Below, one piece after another: positions 33,814 through 42,106 of a stretch of DNA of 64,000 nt (positions within the stretch are counted from its first letter, which is position 1; every line of letters starts with the position of its first letter). Source of the DNA: VRUE01 sp963704515 (GTDB taxonomy: Bacteria > Actinomycetota > Thermoleophilia > Solirubrobacterales > 70-9); NCBI GenBank assembly GCA_963704515.1, contig OY969913.1:2046001-2110000 (forward strand). The letters are read 5' to 3'. Under the pieces are notes generated by a model. It saw only the letters and a list, made by a program, of their open reading frames with translations. It made no database searches and was not told where the DNA came from. The translations under genes and the position numbers were made by a program.

Positions 33814-34059
33814 TTAGCCCTCGTAGTGCTCGACGGTGTCGGCGTCGCGGGCGCTGGCGTCGTCGGGGTCGAGGCCGTACTGGCGGAGGGAGCGGCGCTG
33901 GCGGAGGAAGTCCCAGGCGCCGTCGAGGCTCGCTTTGACCTCCTCCAGGCGAGCGTTCTCCTCGGCACTGAGCGGCTGCTCGCCCTCGTGGCGGTGGAGG
34001 AGGCGCTCCTCCTCCTGAACCAACTGGTCGATGCGCGCGAGGACCTGCTCGTCATCCAT
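33814..34059 (-). CDS. DUF2630 family protein
   Basis: 81 residues, highly charged and helical: DEQVLARIDQLVQEEERLLH, then LSAEENARLEEVKASLDGAW and DFLRQRRSLRQYG. This is the actinobacterial DUF2630 pattern; no function is known to me. Single gene between tRNA-Cys and the DivIVA-like gene, in the same direction as both. Confidence 0.85.
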   Translation of the reverse strand: MDDEQVLARIDQLVQEEERLLHRHEGEQPLSAEENARLEEVKASLDGAWDFLRQRRSLRQYGLDPDDASARDADTVEHYEG

Positions 34060-34089
34060 GCCGGTCAGCTTACCCGGCCCGACCGCTAC

Positions 34090-34845
34090 TCAAGCCGCGT
34101 GCTGTTCGGGGCCCTGATCCTCGTCGATGTCGAGGATCAGGTTGTCGTCCGCGGTGCGGCGGACTTTGAACTCGAGCGGGGAGCGCTCCTCCAGCTCGCG
34201 AAGCAGCTCGACCGGCTCGTTGAGACGCATCGAGAGGGTGGCGCGCCCCTCGGAGAAGCGCTCGACCGAGATCTCCGAGGTTGCCCCGATCTGGCCGGCG
34301 GCGTCCTCGAAGCCGACCAGTTGGGAGAAGTCATCGAGCGGGCCGATCTCGACCTTGACCAGGCCTTCGTACAGGTGCTTGGCGGCCAGCTGGACCTCGT
34401 CGCCGGCCACAGCCGCGGCGCCGTTCGGCGACCCTTCGCTTGCAGCCTGGGCCTCGGTCAGCTCCTGCGCCCGGCGGCCGACCTCGACCGCCTCGCGCAG
34501 CGCCTTCATCCTGATTCGGGTCGCCTGGCCGCGGGCCTGGGCCTGGATCTCCTCAAGCTTCGCCGAGACCACCTCCAGCGAGGCGACGCTGCGGTCGTGG
34601 CGCTCGTTGGCTTCCAGCAGCCGCTGGTGCAGGCCGCGGATCTCGCGCTCGCGCTCGATCACCATCTCGGCCAGCGTGGCAAGGTCCTCCTCGGCGCCGG
34701 CGGCCGAGTCGGCAGCCTCGCGCCAGCGCCCGAACGCCTCCTCCGCGTCGCGCTCCAGAGCCCAGCTGCGGGCGTCGCGCGCCGCAATCGCCGCATCTAC
34801 GTCGGAGCGGCGGTAGCCGAGGAGCGCCCTCTTGAAGCTACCCAT
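34090..34845 (-). CDS. DivIVA-like coiled-coil protein
   Basis: 251 residues. The N-terminus MGSFKRALLGYRRSDVDAAI is a DivIVA-type membrane-curvature motif. A coiled coil of about 90 residues follows (RDAEEAFGRWREAADSAAGA ... HQRLLEANERHDRS), then a different C-terminal domain (LYEGLVKVEIGPLDDFSQLV, SVERFSEGRATLSMRLNEP). It could organise polar or septal proteins. It overlaps the 3' end of rsfS by 8 bases, so it is co-expressed with the nadD-rsfS operon. The C-terminal domain is not one I recognise. Confidence 0.7.
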   Translation of the reverse strand: MGSFKRALLGYRRSDVDAAIAARDARSWALERDAEEAFGRWREAADSAAGAEEDLATLAEMVIEREREIRGLHQRLLEANERHDRSVASLEVVSAKLEEIQAQARGQATRIRMKALREAVEVGRRAQELTEAQAASEGSPNGAAAVAGDEVQLAAKHLYEGLVKVEIGPLDDFSQLVGFEDAAGQIGATSEISVERFSEGRATLSMRLNEPVELLRELEERSPLEFKVRRTADDNLILDIDEDQGPEQHAA

Positions 34846-35251
34846 GCGCGGCACCGTAGAGGTGCCCTCGGACGCCATCCTCGGACGTGCCAAGCTCGAG
34901 CCGCGGCGCCTCGCGCCAGAGGTCCTCGAGCTGGTAGCGCTCGCGCGCCTCGGCGGTGAAGACGTGCAGCACGCAGTCGAGGTAGTCGAGCACGATCCAA
35001 CCCGCCGCCTCGGCCACTTCGGAGCCGCCTGGCAGCAGCCCGCCCTGCTGCTTCAGCTTGAGTCGCACCTCGTCGGCGATCGCCCGCGCCTGGCGCTCGT
35101 TGCGCGCCGTGCAGACGACGAGGAAGTCCGTATAGGAGACGAGCGAACGCATGTCGAGGGCGACGATCTCGGCCGCCGATTTCGCGTCGGCGATCTCCGC
35201 CAGCCGCAGCGCAAGCGCCTCGCTGGGACTCTGCTTGGCCTGGTCGCTCAC
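34838..35251 (-). CDS. rsfS: Ribosomal silencing factor RsfS
   Basis: 137 residues. RsfS binds L14 on the large subunit and blocks subunit joining in starvation. Consensus stretches: IVALDMRSLVSYTDFLVVCT, ARNERQARAIADEVRLKLKQ and AAGWIVLDYLDCVLHVFTAE followed by ARERYQLEDLW. GTG 35251 overlaps the nadD stop by four bases. The nadD-rsfS pair is near universal. Confidence 0.95.
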   Translation of the reverse strand: MSDQAKQSPSEALALRLAEIADAKSAAEIVALDMRSLVSYTDFLVVCTARNERQARAIADEVRLKLKQQGGLLPGGSEVAEAAGWIVLDYLDCVLHVFTAEARERYQLEDLWREAPRLELGTSEDGVRGHLYGAAHG

Positions 35252-35859
35252 CGGTAGATCCCCTTCTCTTCGATGAAGCGGGCCACCGACTCCGGCACCA
35301 GGTAGCGCAGCGGCCGCCCGGCCGCGGCCCGCTCGCGCACCGCCGAGGAGGAGACGCCGAACTGCGGCATCTCCAGCATCGTCGCCCGGCCCTCGGCGCC
35401 CAGGCTGCGCAGCACGGCCGCCACCTCGGCATCGGAGATCCCGGCCCGCCGGGCCACGGCCAGCCGCGCCAGCTCGGTCACCCGCCGCGGCTCGCGCCAA
35501 CTCTCGAGGCCGACCGCGGCGTCCGCCCCCATCACGAACACCAGCTCTCTGTCGCCTCGTTCCTCCGCAAGCAGCTGCAAGGTCTCATACGTGTAGGACG
35601 GTCCCTCGCGCTCGACCTCCAGGGTCGAGACGGAGAAGCGCGAGTCGTCCGCCGCCGCGAGCCGGGTCATCGCCAGGCGCAGCTCCCGCCCGGGCTCGTC
35701 GGCGATCCGCTTGTGCGGCGCCGTGCCGGTCGGCACCAGCACGACCTCCTCCAGGCCGAGTTGCCAGAGCGCCTCCTGGGCGAGCGCCAGGTGCCCAAGG
35801 TGCGGCGGGTTGAACGCCGAGCCGAGGACGCCGATGCCGGCCGCCGCGGCGCTACCCAC
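35248..35859 (-). CDS. nadD: Nicotinate-nucleotide adenylyltransferase
   Basis: Forms NaAD from NaMN and ATP in NAD synthesis. 203 residues with the nucleotidyltransferase motif GSAFNPPHLGHLALAQEA (HxGH), VPTGTAPHK, FVMGADAAVGLESW and the C-terminal VSSSAVRERAAAG in place of ISSTxIR. GTG 35859 overlaps the proA stop by 8 bases. Coupled to rsfS downstream. Confidence 0.95.
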   Translation of the reverse strand: MGSAAAAGIGVLGSAFNPPHLGHLALAQEALWQLGLEEVVLVPTGTAPHKRIADEPGRELRLAMTRLAAADDSRFSVSTLEVEREGPSYTYETLQLLAEERGDRELVFVMGADAAVGLESWREPRRVTELARLAVARRAGISDAEVAAVLRSLGAEGRATMLEMPQFGVSSSAVRERAAAGRPLRYLVPESVARFIEEKGIYR

Positions 35860-37120
35860 GAACCTGGCCGTCGCCGTGGACGACGTACTTGTAGGTCGTC
35901 AGCTCGCGCAGCCCGATCGGCCCGCGCGCGTGCAGCTTCTGGGTCGAGTTGCCGATCTCCGCCCCCATGCCGAACTCGAACCCGTCGGTGAAGCGGGTCG
36001 AGGCATTGGTATAGACGACGGCCGCGTCGACTCCGGCGGTGAACCGCTCCGAGGCCTCGGCCGAGCCGCTGACGATCGCCTCGGAGTGGCCGGTGCCGTG
36101 AGTGTTGATGTGCTCGACCGCCTGCTCGAGCGAGTCGACCACCCCGACCGCCATCTTCAGGTCGAGGTACTCGGTTTCCCAATCGACGTCGGTCGCGGCG
36201 CCGACCTCGACCCCGCCGGCCAAGGCGCGCGCCCGCTCGTCACCGACCAGTTCGACCCCCGCATCGCGTAGATCGGCAAGAGCCCCCGGCAGGAACTCGG
36301 CCGCCACCGCCGCGTCGACCAGCAGCGTCTCGGCCGCGTTGCAGACGCCGGGACGCTGCACCTTCGCGTTGAAGGCGATCCGCCGAGCCATCCCCAGGTC
36401 GGCCTCGGAGTGGACGTACACGTGGCAGTTGCCGGCGGCGGCGTAGATCACCGGAACCGTCGCAACCTCCTTCAAGGCGTTCTTCAGGCCTTCCCCGCCG
36501 CGCGGAATCAGCAGGTCGACCGTCCCCTCCTGAGTGGCGAGCTCAGCCAGGTCCTCGCGCCCCTCGCCCACCGGCACCAGCGAGACGGCGTCCTCCGGCA
36601 GCCCGGCCTCGGCAAGCGCCTCACGCGCCACCGCCGCCAGCGCCGCATTCGACCGCTCCGCGTAGCTGGACCCCCGCAGCACGATCGCGTTCCCACTCTT
36701 GATCGTCAACGCCGCGCAATCGATCGTCACATTGGGCCGCGCCTCGTAAACCACGGCGACCACTCCCAGCGGCACCCGAACCTTGCGCAGGTCCAGTCCG
36801 CTCTGCAAGGTCTTGTGTTCAAGCTCCTCACCCACGGGGTCGTCAAGCACGGCGACCGCCCGCACCCCGTCGGCGATGCCCTCGACGCGCGCCTCGGTAA
36901 GCGTCAGCCGGTCGCGCAGCGCCTGAGTAAGCCCGGTGGCCCGTTCATCAGCCAGATCAGCCGCATTGGCCTCGAGGATCTCCGCACTGCGCTCGCGCAA
37001 CAACCGCTCAATCGCAGCAAGCGCAGCATCCTTGGCAGCGGTAGGCGCGCTCCCAAGCTCCCGAGAAGCCCGCTGCGCCCCCGCACATACCTCCGCCACT
37101 GTTCGACTGGTCACTGCCAT
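35852..37120 (-). CDS. proA: Gamma-glutamyl phosphate reductase
   Basis: Second enzyme of proline synthesis, NADPH-dependent. 422 residues of the aldehyde-dehydrogenase fold, with VYEARPNVTIDCAALTIKSG, LRGSSYAERSNAALAAV, LIPRGGEGLKNALKEVATVP and the catalytic Cys in AKVQRPGVCNAAETLLVD; then TRFTDGFEFGMGAEIGNSTQ. ATG 37120 is the start. ProB lies upstream, separated by a 109-base arm-paired repeat, an unusual spacer for this operon. Confidence 0.96.
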   Translation of the reverse strand: MAVTSRTVAEVCAGAQRASRELGSAPTAAKDAALAAIERLLRERSAEILEANAADLADERATGLTQALRDRLTLTEARVEGIADGVRAVAVLDDPVGEELEHKTLQSGLDLRKVRVPLGVVAVVYEARPNVTIDCAALTIKSGNAIVLRGSSYAERSNAALAAVAREALAEAGLPEDAVSLVPVGEGREDLAELATQEGTVDLLIPRGGEGLKNALKEVATVPVIYAAAGNCHVYVHSEADLGMARRIAFNAKVQRPGVCNAAETLLVDAAVAAEFLPGALADLRDAGVELVGDERARALAGGVEVGAATDVDWETEYLDLKMAVGVVDSLEQAVEHINTHGTGHSEAIVSGSAEASERFTAGVDAAVVYTNASTRFTDGFEFGMGAEIGNSTQKLHARGPIGLRELTTYKYVVHGDGQVRG

Positions 37121-37136
37121 CGACGTAAGGGTAGCC

Positions 37137-37245
37137 GGGAGCGCCGGGTGCCCCCTCCCCGAAAGACCGTCGCGCAGCAGATTGCTTGACGGGGCTCGGG
37201 ACGTGGGGCCGGGAGCCTTTCGGAGAGGGGGCACCCGGCGCTCCC
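37137..37245. repeat. Long inverted repeat between proB and proA
   Basis: GGGAGCGCCGGGTGCCCCCT ... GAAAG at the left pairs with CTTTC ... AGGGGGCACCCGGCGCTCCC at the right: about 27 paired bases over two blocks, with about 50 bases between. It lies inside a two-gene operon, so a simple terminator role is unlikely. It has the same architecture as the elements at 47591 and 47950 but a different sequence. Confidence 0.8.
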
Positions 37246-37262
37246 CCACGCTCGCGCTCGTG

Positions 37263-38351
37263 TCACACCAGCACGAACCGATCCCGATGGATGACCTCCT
37301 CGTCCGCGTGAGGAAGCAGCTCTCGAGCGTCGGAGGTCTTCATTCCCTTGATCCGCTGAAGCTCGCGCGACGAATAGGAGGTGATCCCCTTCCCCACGAC
37401 CTCTCCGTTGCTGAAGACATCGACAGCGTCGCCGGCATCAAATGAGCCCTCCACGGCAACGACTCCGACCGGAAGCAGACTTGACCCCTCTTCGCGAAGC
37501 ACTCGGGCGGCGCCGTTGTCAACCTGTAGCGAACCGCGAGCGGGCTTGGCATGCTTGATCCACAGCTTGAAGCTCGACGCCTTATTGGGTTTCGGCTCGA
37601 AACGGGTCCCATCCGCCCCCCCGCGGGCTGCGGCCAGCAGGGTGCCCGCTCGAGTGCCGTTGCAGATCACGGCTGGGATGGATGACTCACTCGCCATCTG
37701 AGCAGCCGACACCTTGCTGCGCATTCCACCCGATCCAAACGTCGAGGTCCGGTCGCCGATGGCCATCTCGCCCAGCTCGGCGAAGTCGTCGATCGCATGG
37801 ATCAAGCTTGCTTCCGGCTCGACTCGCGGATCGGCGTCGTAGAGGCCGTCTACATCGCTGAGCAGGACGAGCAGCCTTGCCTCCAGGAGCAGCGCGACCT
37901 GCGCGGCCAGGAAGTCGTTGTCGCCGAAAGTGATCTCGTCGGTGGCGGTGGTGTCATTCTCGTTGACGACGGGCACGACCTTCCACTCGATCAGCTTGCG
38001 GAGGGTCTGACGGGCGTTCAGGTAGTTCGTCCGGGCGGCGATGTCTGCCGCAGTTAGGAGAACCTGGGCGGAGCGCACGCCGTGCTCCGCGAGCCGCTCC
38101 TCGTACGCCCGAAAGAGGCTGCCCTGACCGACCGCAGATGCAGCCTGAAGCTCCTCGATCGCGGCCGGGCGCGAGCCCATTTCCCGCATCCACATCCCAC
38201 GTGCAACGGCTCCCGAGGTCACCAGCACGACCCGCTCGCCGCTGCGCTCCAGCTCCGCCACCTGCTCGCAGACGGAGTCGAGGACGTCGGCGCGCAGGGC
38301 GCCGTCGTCGGCGGCGACGATCGAGGAGCCGAGCTTGACGACCAGGGTCAT
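37263..38351 (-). CDS. proB: Glutamate 5-kinase with PUA domain
   Basis: First and regulated step of proline synthesis. 362 residues: an amino-acid kinase domain (LVVKLGSSIVAADDGALRAD, VLVTSGAVARGM, VPVVNENDTTATDEITFGDN, LLSDVDGLYDADP, FGSGGMRSKVSAAQMASES) and a C-terminal PUA domain (GSLQVDNGAARVLREEGSSL ... SSRELQRIKGMKTSDARELL). ATG 38351 (MTLVVKLGSS) is preferred over a TTG nine bases upstream. Divergent from the acyltransferase. Confidence 0.96.
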   Translation of the reverse strand: MTLVVKLGSSIVAADDGALRADVLDSVCEQVAELERSGERVVLVTSGAVARGMWMREMGSRPAAIEELQAASAVGQGSLFRAYEERLAEHGVRSAQVLLTAADIAARTNYLNARQTLRKLIEWKVVPVVNENDTTATDEITFGDNDFLAAQVALLLEARLLVLLSDVDGLYDADPRVEPEASLIHAIDDFAELGEMAIGDRTSTFGSGGMRSKVSAAQMASESSIPAVICNGTRAGTLLAAARGGADGTRFEPKPNKASSFKLWIKHAKPARGSLQVDNGAARVLREEGSSLLPVGVVAVEGSFDAGDAVDVFSNGEVVGKGITSYSSRELQRIKGMKTSDARELLPHADEEVIHRDRFVLV

Positions 38352-38442
38352 GGCCGCCAAGTGTATGAACAGCGGCTCGCACGAACCGCCTCTCTGCCCT
38401 CACGCTCAAGCCCGCGTTGCAACACTGCCGACAGAGCTAGCG

Positions 38443-40260
38443 ATGAGCCGACCGCAGGACAGCCGCCTGCCCTACCTGCCCGGCATCGACGCGCTGCGCG
38501 CGATCGCCGTGCTTGCCGTCTTTCTCTACCACGCGGGCGTCGGCTGGATGCCGGGCGGCTTCCTCGGGGTCGACGTCTTCTTCGTGATCAGCGGCTACCT
38601 GATCACCTCGCTGCTGCTCAGCGAGCATCGCGGCACGGGCCGGGTGCCGCTCGGGCAGTTCTGGCTCCGTCGCGCGCGCCGCCTGCTGCCTGCCGTCGGC
38701 GTGCTGATCGCGGTGACGATGATCGTCGCGGCGATCGCCGAGCCGGACCGGCTGACCGCGCTGCGCGGCGACGCGCTCGCCTCGCTCGCCTACGTGGCCA
38801 ACTGGCACTTCGTCTTCGAGCACCAGTCCTACTTCGAAGAGTTCCAGCGCCCCTCGCTCTTCCGCCATCTCTGGTCGCTCTCGGTCGAGGAGCAGTTCTA
38901 CCTCTTCTGGCCGATCGTCTTCGCCGCCGGGATGTCGTTCTTCGGCCGCCGCCGGCTGCTGGTCGGCGTGCTCGCCGGCGCGCTGGCCTCGCTGGCGCTC
39001 GCCTGGGTCCTCTTCGACCCGCACGACACCGCGCGCGTCTACTACGGCACCGACACGCACGCCTCCGGCCTGCTGATCGGCGTCGCGCTGGCCCTCGTCT
39101 GGAGCCCCTGGTCGCTGCGCCGCGCCAAGCCGGGACGCTGGTGCGGCCCGGCGCTCGACGCGGTCGGCGTCGTCGGCCTCGCCTACGTCGTGCTCAGCTT
39201 CCTGCGCGTCCACGACTACGACCTGGCGCTCTTCCACGGCGGCTACCTCTGGCTGGCGCTGGCCACCGCCGCCGTGATCGCCGTGGTCGCCCACCCGGCC
39301 GCCCGGCTCGGCGGCCTGCTCGCCCAGCCGCCGATGATCTGGCTCGGCCTGCGCAGCTACAGCTTCTATCTCTGGCACTGGCCGGTGCTGGCGCTGACCC
39401 GCCCCGGCCTCGACGTCTCCCTGCCGCGCGGCGTGCTGATCCCGCTGCAGCTGCTCGCCGTCCTCGTCCTCGCCGACCTTTCCTACCGCTTCGTCGAGCT
39501 GCCCTTCCGCGGCAAGCGCCCGCTGTTCTCCCTGCCGGACGGCTGGCTGCGCGTCGGTCGCCCGGCGCTCGGCTTCGCGGTGATCGCGATCGTCGCCCTG
39601 GTCGGCTGGGGCGGCCTCGTCTCGACCGGCGGGCATCAGCTGGAATCGGCCTCGGCGGCGGCCTCCACCGCCGAAGTGGCCAAGGTGACGGTGAAGCCCG
39701 TCGCGCACGTCGGGCGTAACGCGCAGCGGATACATGCCAACCGCAAGGCGTTGCACCCGGGTGCGGCATGGGGGCGCGCCGGCAGGCCGCCGCGCATCGT
39801 CGCCTTCGGGGACTCGGTGATGGTCGGCGCCAAGGACCGCCTCGCGGCGCGCTTCGGCCCCCGCTTCTCAATGAACGCAAAGGTCGGCCGCCAAGCGGAC
39901 GAATTCGTCAAGCTCGCCCGCCGCCTCAAACGCCGAGGTGGCAACGTCGACGCGCTGATCATCCAGATGGGCAACAACGGCCCGCTCTACAGCCCCGAAA
40001 TGGAGGCGCTGCGCAAGGCGACCTCCAACGTCGGCGAGCTCTTCCTGATCACCGACCACGCCCCGGTCTCCTGGCAGGACGAGTCCAACCACGCCCTCGA
40101 GGAAGCCGACGCCACCTGGCCACACACGACGCTGATCGACTGGGCCCCCGTAGCCGCCGCCCACGAAGACCTACTCTGGGACGGCATCCACCTCACCCCC
40201 GGCGGCGCCGGCCTCTACACGAGACTGATTGTCCACACCGTCCACCAAGCTCTCCGCTGA
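38443..40260 (+). CDS. OafA/YrhL-type membrane acyltransferase with C-terminal SGNH domain
   Basis: 605 residues. The acyltransferase-3 domain starts LPYLPGIDALRAIAVLAVFL, has the catalytic His in FLYHAGVGWMPGGFLGVDVF and the R/E motif block FRHLWSLSVEEQFYLFWPI, with about ten to eleven helices. A linker leads to an SGNH-hydrolase-like domain: IVAFGDSVMVGA, IIQMGNNGPL and DGIHLTPGGAGLY. The family O-acetylates cell-surface glycans or peptidoglycan. Start ATG 38443 (MSRPQDSRLPYLPG); the upstream extension overlaps proB. The linker (VGRNAQRIHANRKALHPG) is a translated copy of mini-element family 1. Confidence 0.93.
   Translation: MSRPQDSRLPYLPGIDALRAIAVLAVFLYHAGVGWMPGGFLGVDVFFVISGYLITSLLLSEHRGTGRVPLGQFWLRRARRLLPAVGVLIAVTMIVAAIAEPDRLTALRGDALASLAYVANWHFVFEHQSYFEEFQRPSLFRHLWSLSVEEQFYLFWPIVFAAGMSFFGRRRLLVGVLAGALASLALAWVLFDPHDTARVYYGTDTHASGLLIGVALALVWSPWSLRRAKPGRWCGPALDAVGVVGLAYVVLSFLRVHDYDLALFHGGYLWLALATAAVIAVVAHPAARLGGLLAQPPMIWLGLRSYSFYLWHWPVLALTRPGLDVSLPRGVLIPLQLLAVLVLADLSYRFVELPFRGKRPLFSLPDGWLRVGRPALGFAVIAIVALVGWGGLVSTGGHQLESASAAASTAEVAKVTVKPVAHVGRNAQRIHANRKALHPGAAWGRAGRPPRIVAFGDSVMVGAKDRLAARFGPRFSMNAKVGRQADEFVKLARRLKRRGGNVDALIIQMGNNGPLYSPEMEALRKATSNVGELFLITDHAPVSWQDESNHALEEADATWPHTTLIDWAPVAAAHEDLLWDGIHLTPGGAGLYTRLIVHTVHQALR
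39712..39758 (+). repeat. Palindromic mini-element, family 1, copy in the acyltransferase gene
   Basis: GGGCGTAACGCGCAGCGGAT ... CGCAAGGCGTTGCACCC, 47 bases, read as GRNAQRIHANRKALHP. It is in the same frame and orientation relative to the gene as the copy in the DUF3866 gene. It lies in the linker between the membrane and SGNH domains. Confidence 0.8.
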
Positions 40261-40283
40261 GGAGGGTGGGAGTGGGAGTCGAA

Positions 40284-40359
40284 AGGACCGTGATGTCCTC
40301 TCTCAAAACACTCCAGCGAGGCTCCTGCCGAGCGTTTTGAGAGAGGACATCACGGTCCT
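40284..40359. repeat. Perfect long stem-loop with conserved core (element A)
   Basis: AGGACCGTGATGTCCTCTCT-CAAAAC pairs perfectly with GTTTTG-AGAGAGGACATCACGGTCCT. The core between is ACTCCAGCGAGGCTCCTGCC-GAGC. It lies between the convergent acyltransferase and obgE genes and ends on the first base of the obgE stop codon, so a bidirectional terminator is plausible. The core is shared with 59077 and 60599. Confidence 0.85.
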
Positions 40360-41651
40360 CACGGATACAGCTCGAACTCGTGCTCGCCGACCCGGACCTC
40401 GTCGCCGGGCTCGAAACCGGCGGCGCGGAGGGCTGCGATGACGCCGATCTCGTTGAGTCGCTGCTCGAGGTAGGCGAGCGCCTCTTCGTTGGCGATGTCG
40501 TGGCGCTCGAAGAGCAGCTCCACGCCACGGCCGGTGACCCGGTACGCGCCCTCCCCCTCGCGCTCGATCGCGTAGCCGCCCTCGCCCACCGGCCGGTAGA
40601 CACGGTGCTCGGCCTCGAACTCCGAGGGCTCGGTCGAGGCAACGGATGGACGCGCCTCCGGCAGTTCGTCGAGGGCCGCAAGGATGCGCCCGCGCAACTC
40701 GCCCAGTCCCTCGCCGGTCGCCGAGGACACGGCAAGCACGCCGAGAGCATCGTCACCCTGCCGCTCGCGCCACTCGGCGACGACAGCCTCAGCGTCCTCG
40801 GCCGGAAGCAGGTCCCGCTTGGAGAGCACGACCAACTCCGGAAGCCCGTCGAGCCCGGCGCCGTAGGAAGCCAGCTCGTCCCGCACACCCCCATAGTTCG
40901 CAACCGGGTCGCCTTCCAATGGCGCCAGATCCACAAGGTGAACCAGCATCGCGCAGCGCTCAACGTGGGCGAGGAACTCGTGCCCCAGCCCCGCTCCCTC
41001 GGCCGCACCTTCGATCAGCCCGGGGATGTCGGCGAGCACCGCCTGCCGCTCGTCGCTGTCGATCGTTCCGAGGACCGGCGATGTCGTCGTGAACGGATAG
41101 TCCCCGACCTTTGAGTCCGCCCGCGTCAGCCGCCCCAGCAGCGACGACTTCCCCGCGTTGGGCAGCCCAATCAACCCCACGTCCGCCAGCAGCTTCAAGC
41201 GCAGCTCGATCCAGCCCTCCTCCCCGCTCGTGCCCTTCTCCGCAAACCGAGGCGCCTGCCGCGTTGAGGTCGCGAACCGTTTGTTCCCATGCCCCCCGCG
41301 CCCGCCATGAGCGACCACAGCCCGCTGCCCCGCCTCGACGAGGTCAACGACGCTCCCATCCACGGCTTCAGCCTGCGTCCCCGGCGGAACGAGGATCTCC
41401 CGATCCTTCCCCCGCCCCCCATGCCGGTTCGACCCTTCCCCATGCCCCCCACGTCCGCCTCGAAAGTGCTTGCTCCCCTTCAGCGCCCCCAGGTCCCGCC
41501 GCGACGAATCGCAGACAAGCACCACATCCCCGCCGTGCCCGCCATCTCCCCCATCAGGACCACCACGCGGCACATGAGCCTCCCGTCGAAAGCTCACGCA
41601 CCCGTTCCCCCCACCCCCGCCCTCAACCCAGATTTTGGCTTTGTCGTACAT
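40359..41651 (-). CDS. obgE: GTPase ObgE/CgtA
   Basis: Essential GTPase in large-subunit assembly and stress signalling. 430 residues: a glycine-rich Obg fold (IWVEGGGGGNGCVSFRREAH ... GGRGGHGEGSNRHGGRGKDR), G domain with GLPNAGKSSLLGRL near 160, PFTTTSPVLGTI, DIPGLIEGAAEG and LSKRDLLP, and a C-terminal OCT domain (VYRPVGEGGYAIEREGEGAY). ATG 41651. Two mini-element copies occupy the 203-base gap between rpmA and obgE, which are usually close. Confidence 0.97.
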   Translation of the reverse strand: MYDKAKIWVEGGGGGNGCVSFRREAHVPRGGPDGGDGGHGGDVVLVCDSSRRDLGALKGSKHFRGGRGGHGEGSNRHGGRGKDREILVPPGTQAEAVDGSVVDLVEAGQRAVVAHGGRGGHGNKRFATSTRQAPRFAEKGTSGEEGWIELRLKLLADVGLIGLPNAGKSSLLGRLTRADSKVGDYPFTTTSPVLGTIDSDERQAVLADIPGLIEGAAEGAGLGHEFLAHVERCAMLVHLVDLAPLEGDPVANYGGVRDELASYGAGLDGLPELVVLSKRDLLPAEDAEAVVAEWRERQGDDALGVLAVSSATGEGLGELRGRILAALDELPEARPSVASTEPSEFEAEHRVYRPVGEGGYAIEREGEGAYRVTGRGVELLFERHDIANEEALAYLEQRLNEIGVIAALRAAGFEPGDEVRVGEHEFELYP

Positions 41652-41661
41652 GCGCCGCTGA

Positions 41662-41707
41662 GGTGTAACGCATTACGGATGCGATGCGTCCACAAGACGT
41701 TGCACCG
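41662..41707 (+). repeat. Palindromic mini-element, family 1, intergenic copy 1
   Basis: GGTGTAACGCATTACGGATG ... CCACAAGACGTTGCACC, between rpmA and obgE. It is more symmetrical than the genic copies. The translated frame would read CNALRMRCVHKTLH, close to the in-protein copies. Confidence 0.8.
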
Positions 41708-41733
41708 ACGTCGGCAGCGCTGCGAGCCACCGA

Positions 41734-41779
41734 GGCGTAACGCGCTACGGATGACATGCGTCCACAAAGCGTTACACCC
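41734..41779 (+). repeat. Palindromic mini-element, family 1, intergenic copy 2
   Basis: GGCGTAACGCGCTACGGATG-ACATGCGTCCACAAAGCGTT-ACACC. It has the best inverted ends of the four copies (GCGTAACGC versus GCGTTACAC). Tandem to copy 1 in the same orientation, 26 bases apart. The rest of the 41652-41854 gap shows no ORF or promoter I can name. Confidence 0.85.
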
Positions 41780-41854
41780 CGGCGAGCCTTGGAGAGGCGC
41801 CGGCGATCCGCGTCGCGAAGAGGGCCGTCCGGCTCCTCCCCCGCCACCGGGTTG

Positions 41855-42106
41855 TCAGTCAGCCAAAACGCTGATCGTGCGGCCCTTGCGACCCGGCTTG
41901 AACTCGACCGTCCCCGGCCGCGCCGCGAAGATCGTGTGGTCGCGGCCGAGACCGGTGCCCTCGCCGGGCCAGAAGCGGGTGCCGCGCTGGCGGACGATGA
42001 TCTCGCCGCCGCTCACCTTCTCGCCCGCGAAGACCTTGACCCCGAGCATCTTGGGGTTGGATTCGCGACCGTTGCGGCTTGAACCGAGTCCCTTCTTATG
42101 CGCCAT
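41855..42106 (-). CDS. rpmA: 50S ribosomal protein L27
   Basis: 83 residues, MAHKKGLGSSRNGRESNPKM, then LGVKVFAGEKVSGGEIIVRQ and RGTRFWPGEGTGLGRDHTIF: the full bL27 consensus. The N-terminus reaches the peptidyl-transferase centre. There is no extra N-terminal prepeptide of the Firmicutes kind. ATG overlaps the rplU stop by one base (TGATG), so L21 and L27 are made in step. Confidence 0.98.
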   Translation of the reverse strand: MAHKKGLGSSRNGRESNPKMLGVKVFAGEKVSGGEIIVRQRGTRFWPGEGTGLGRDHTIFAARPGTVEFKPGRKGRTISVLAD

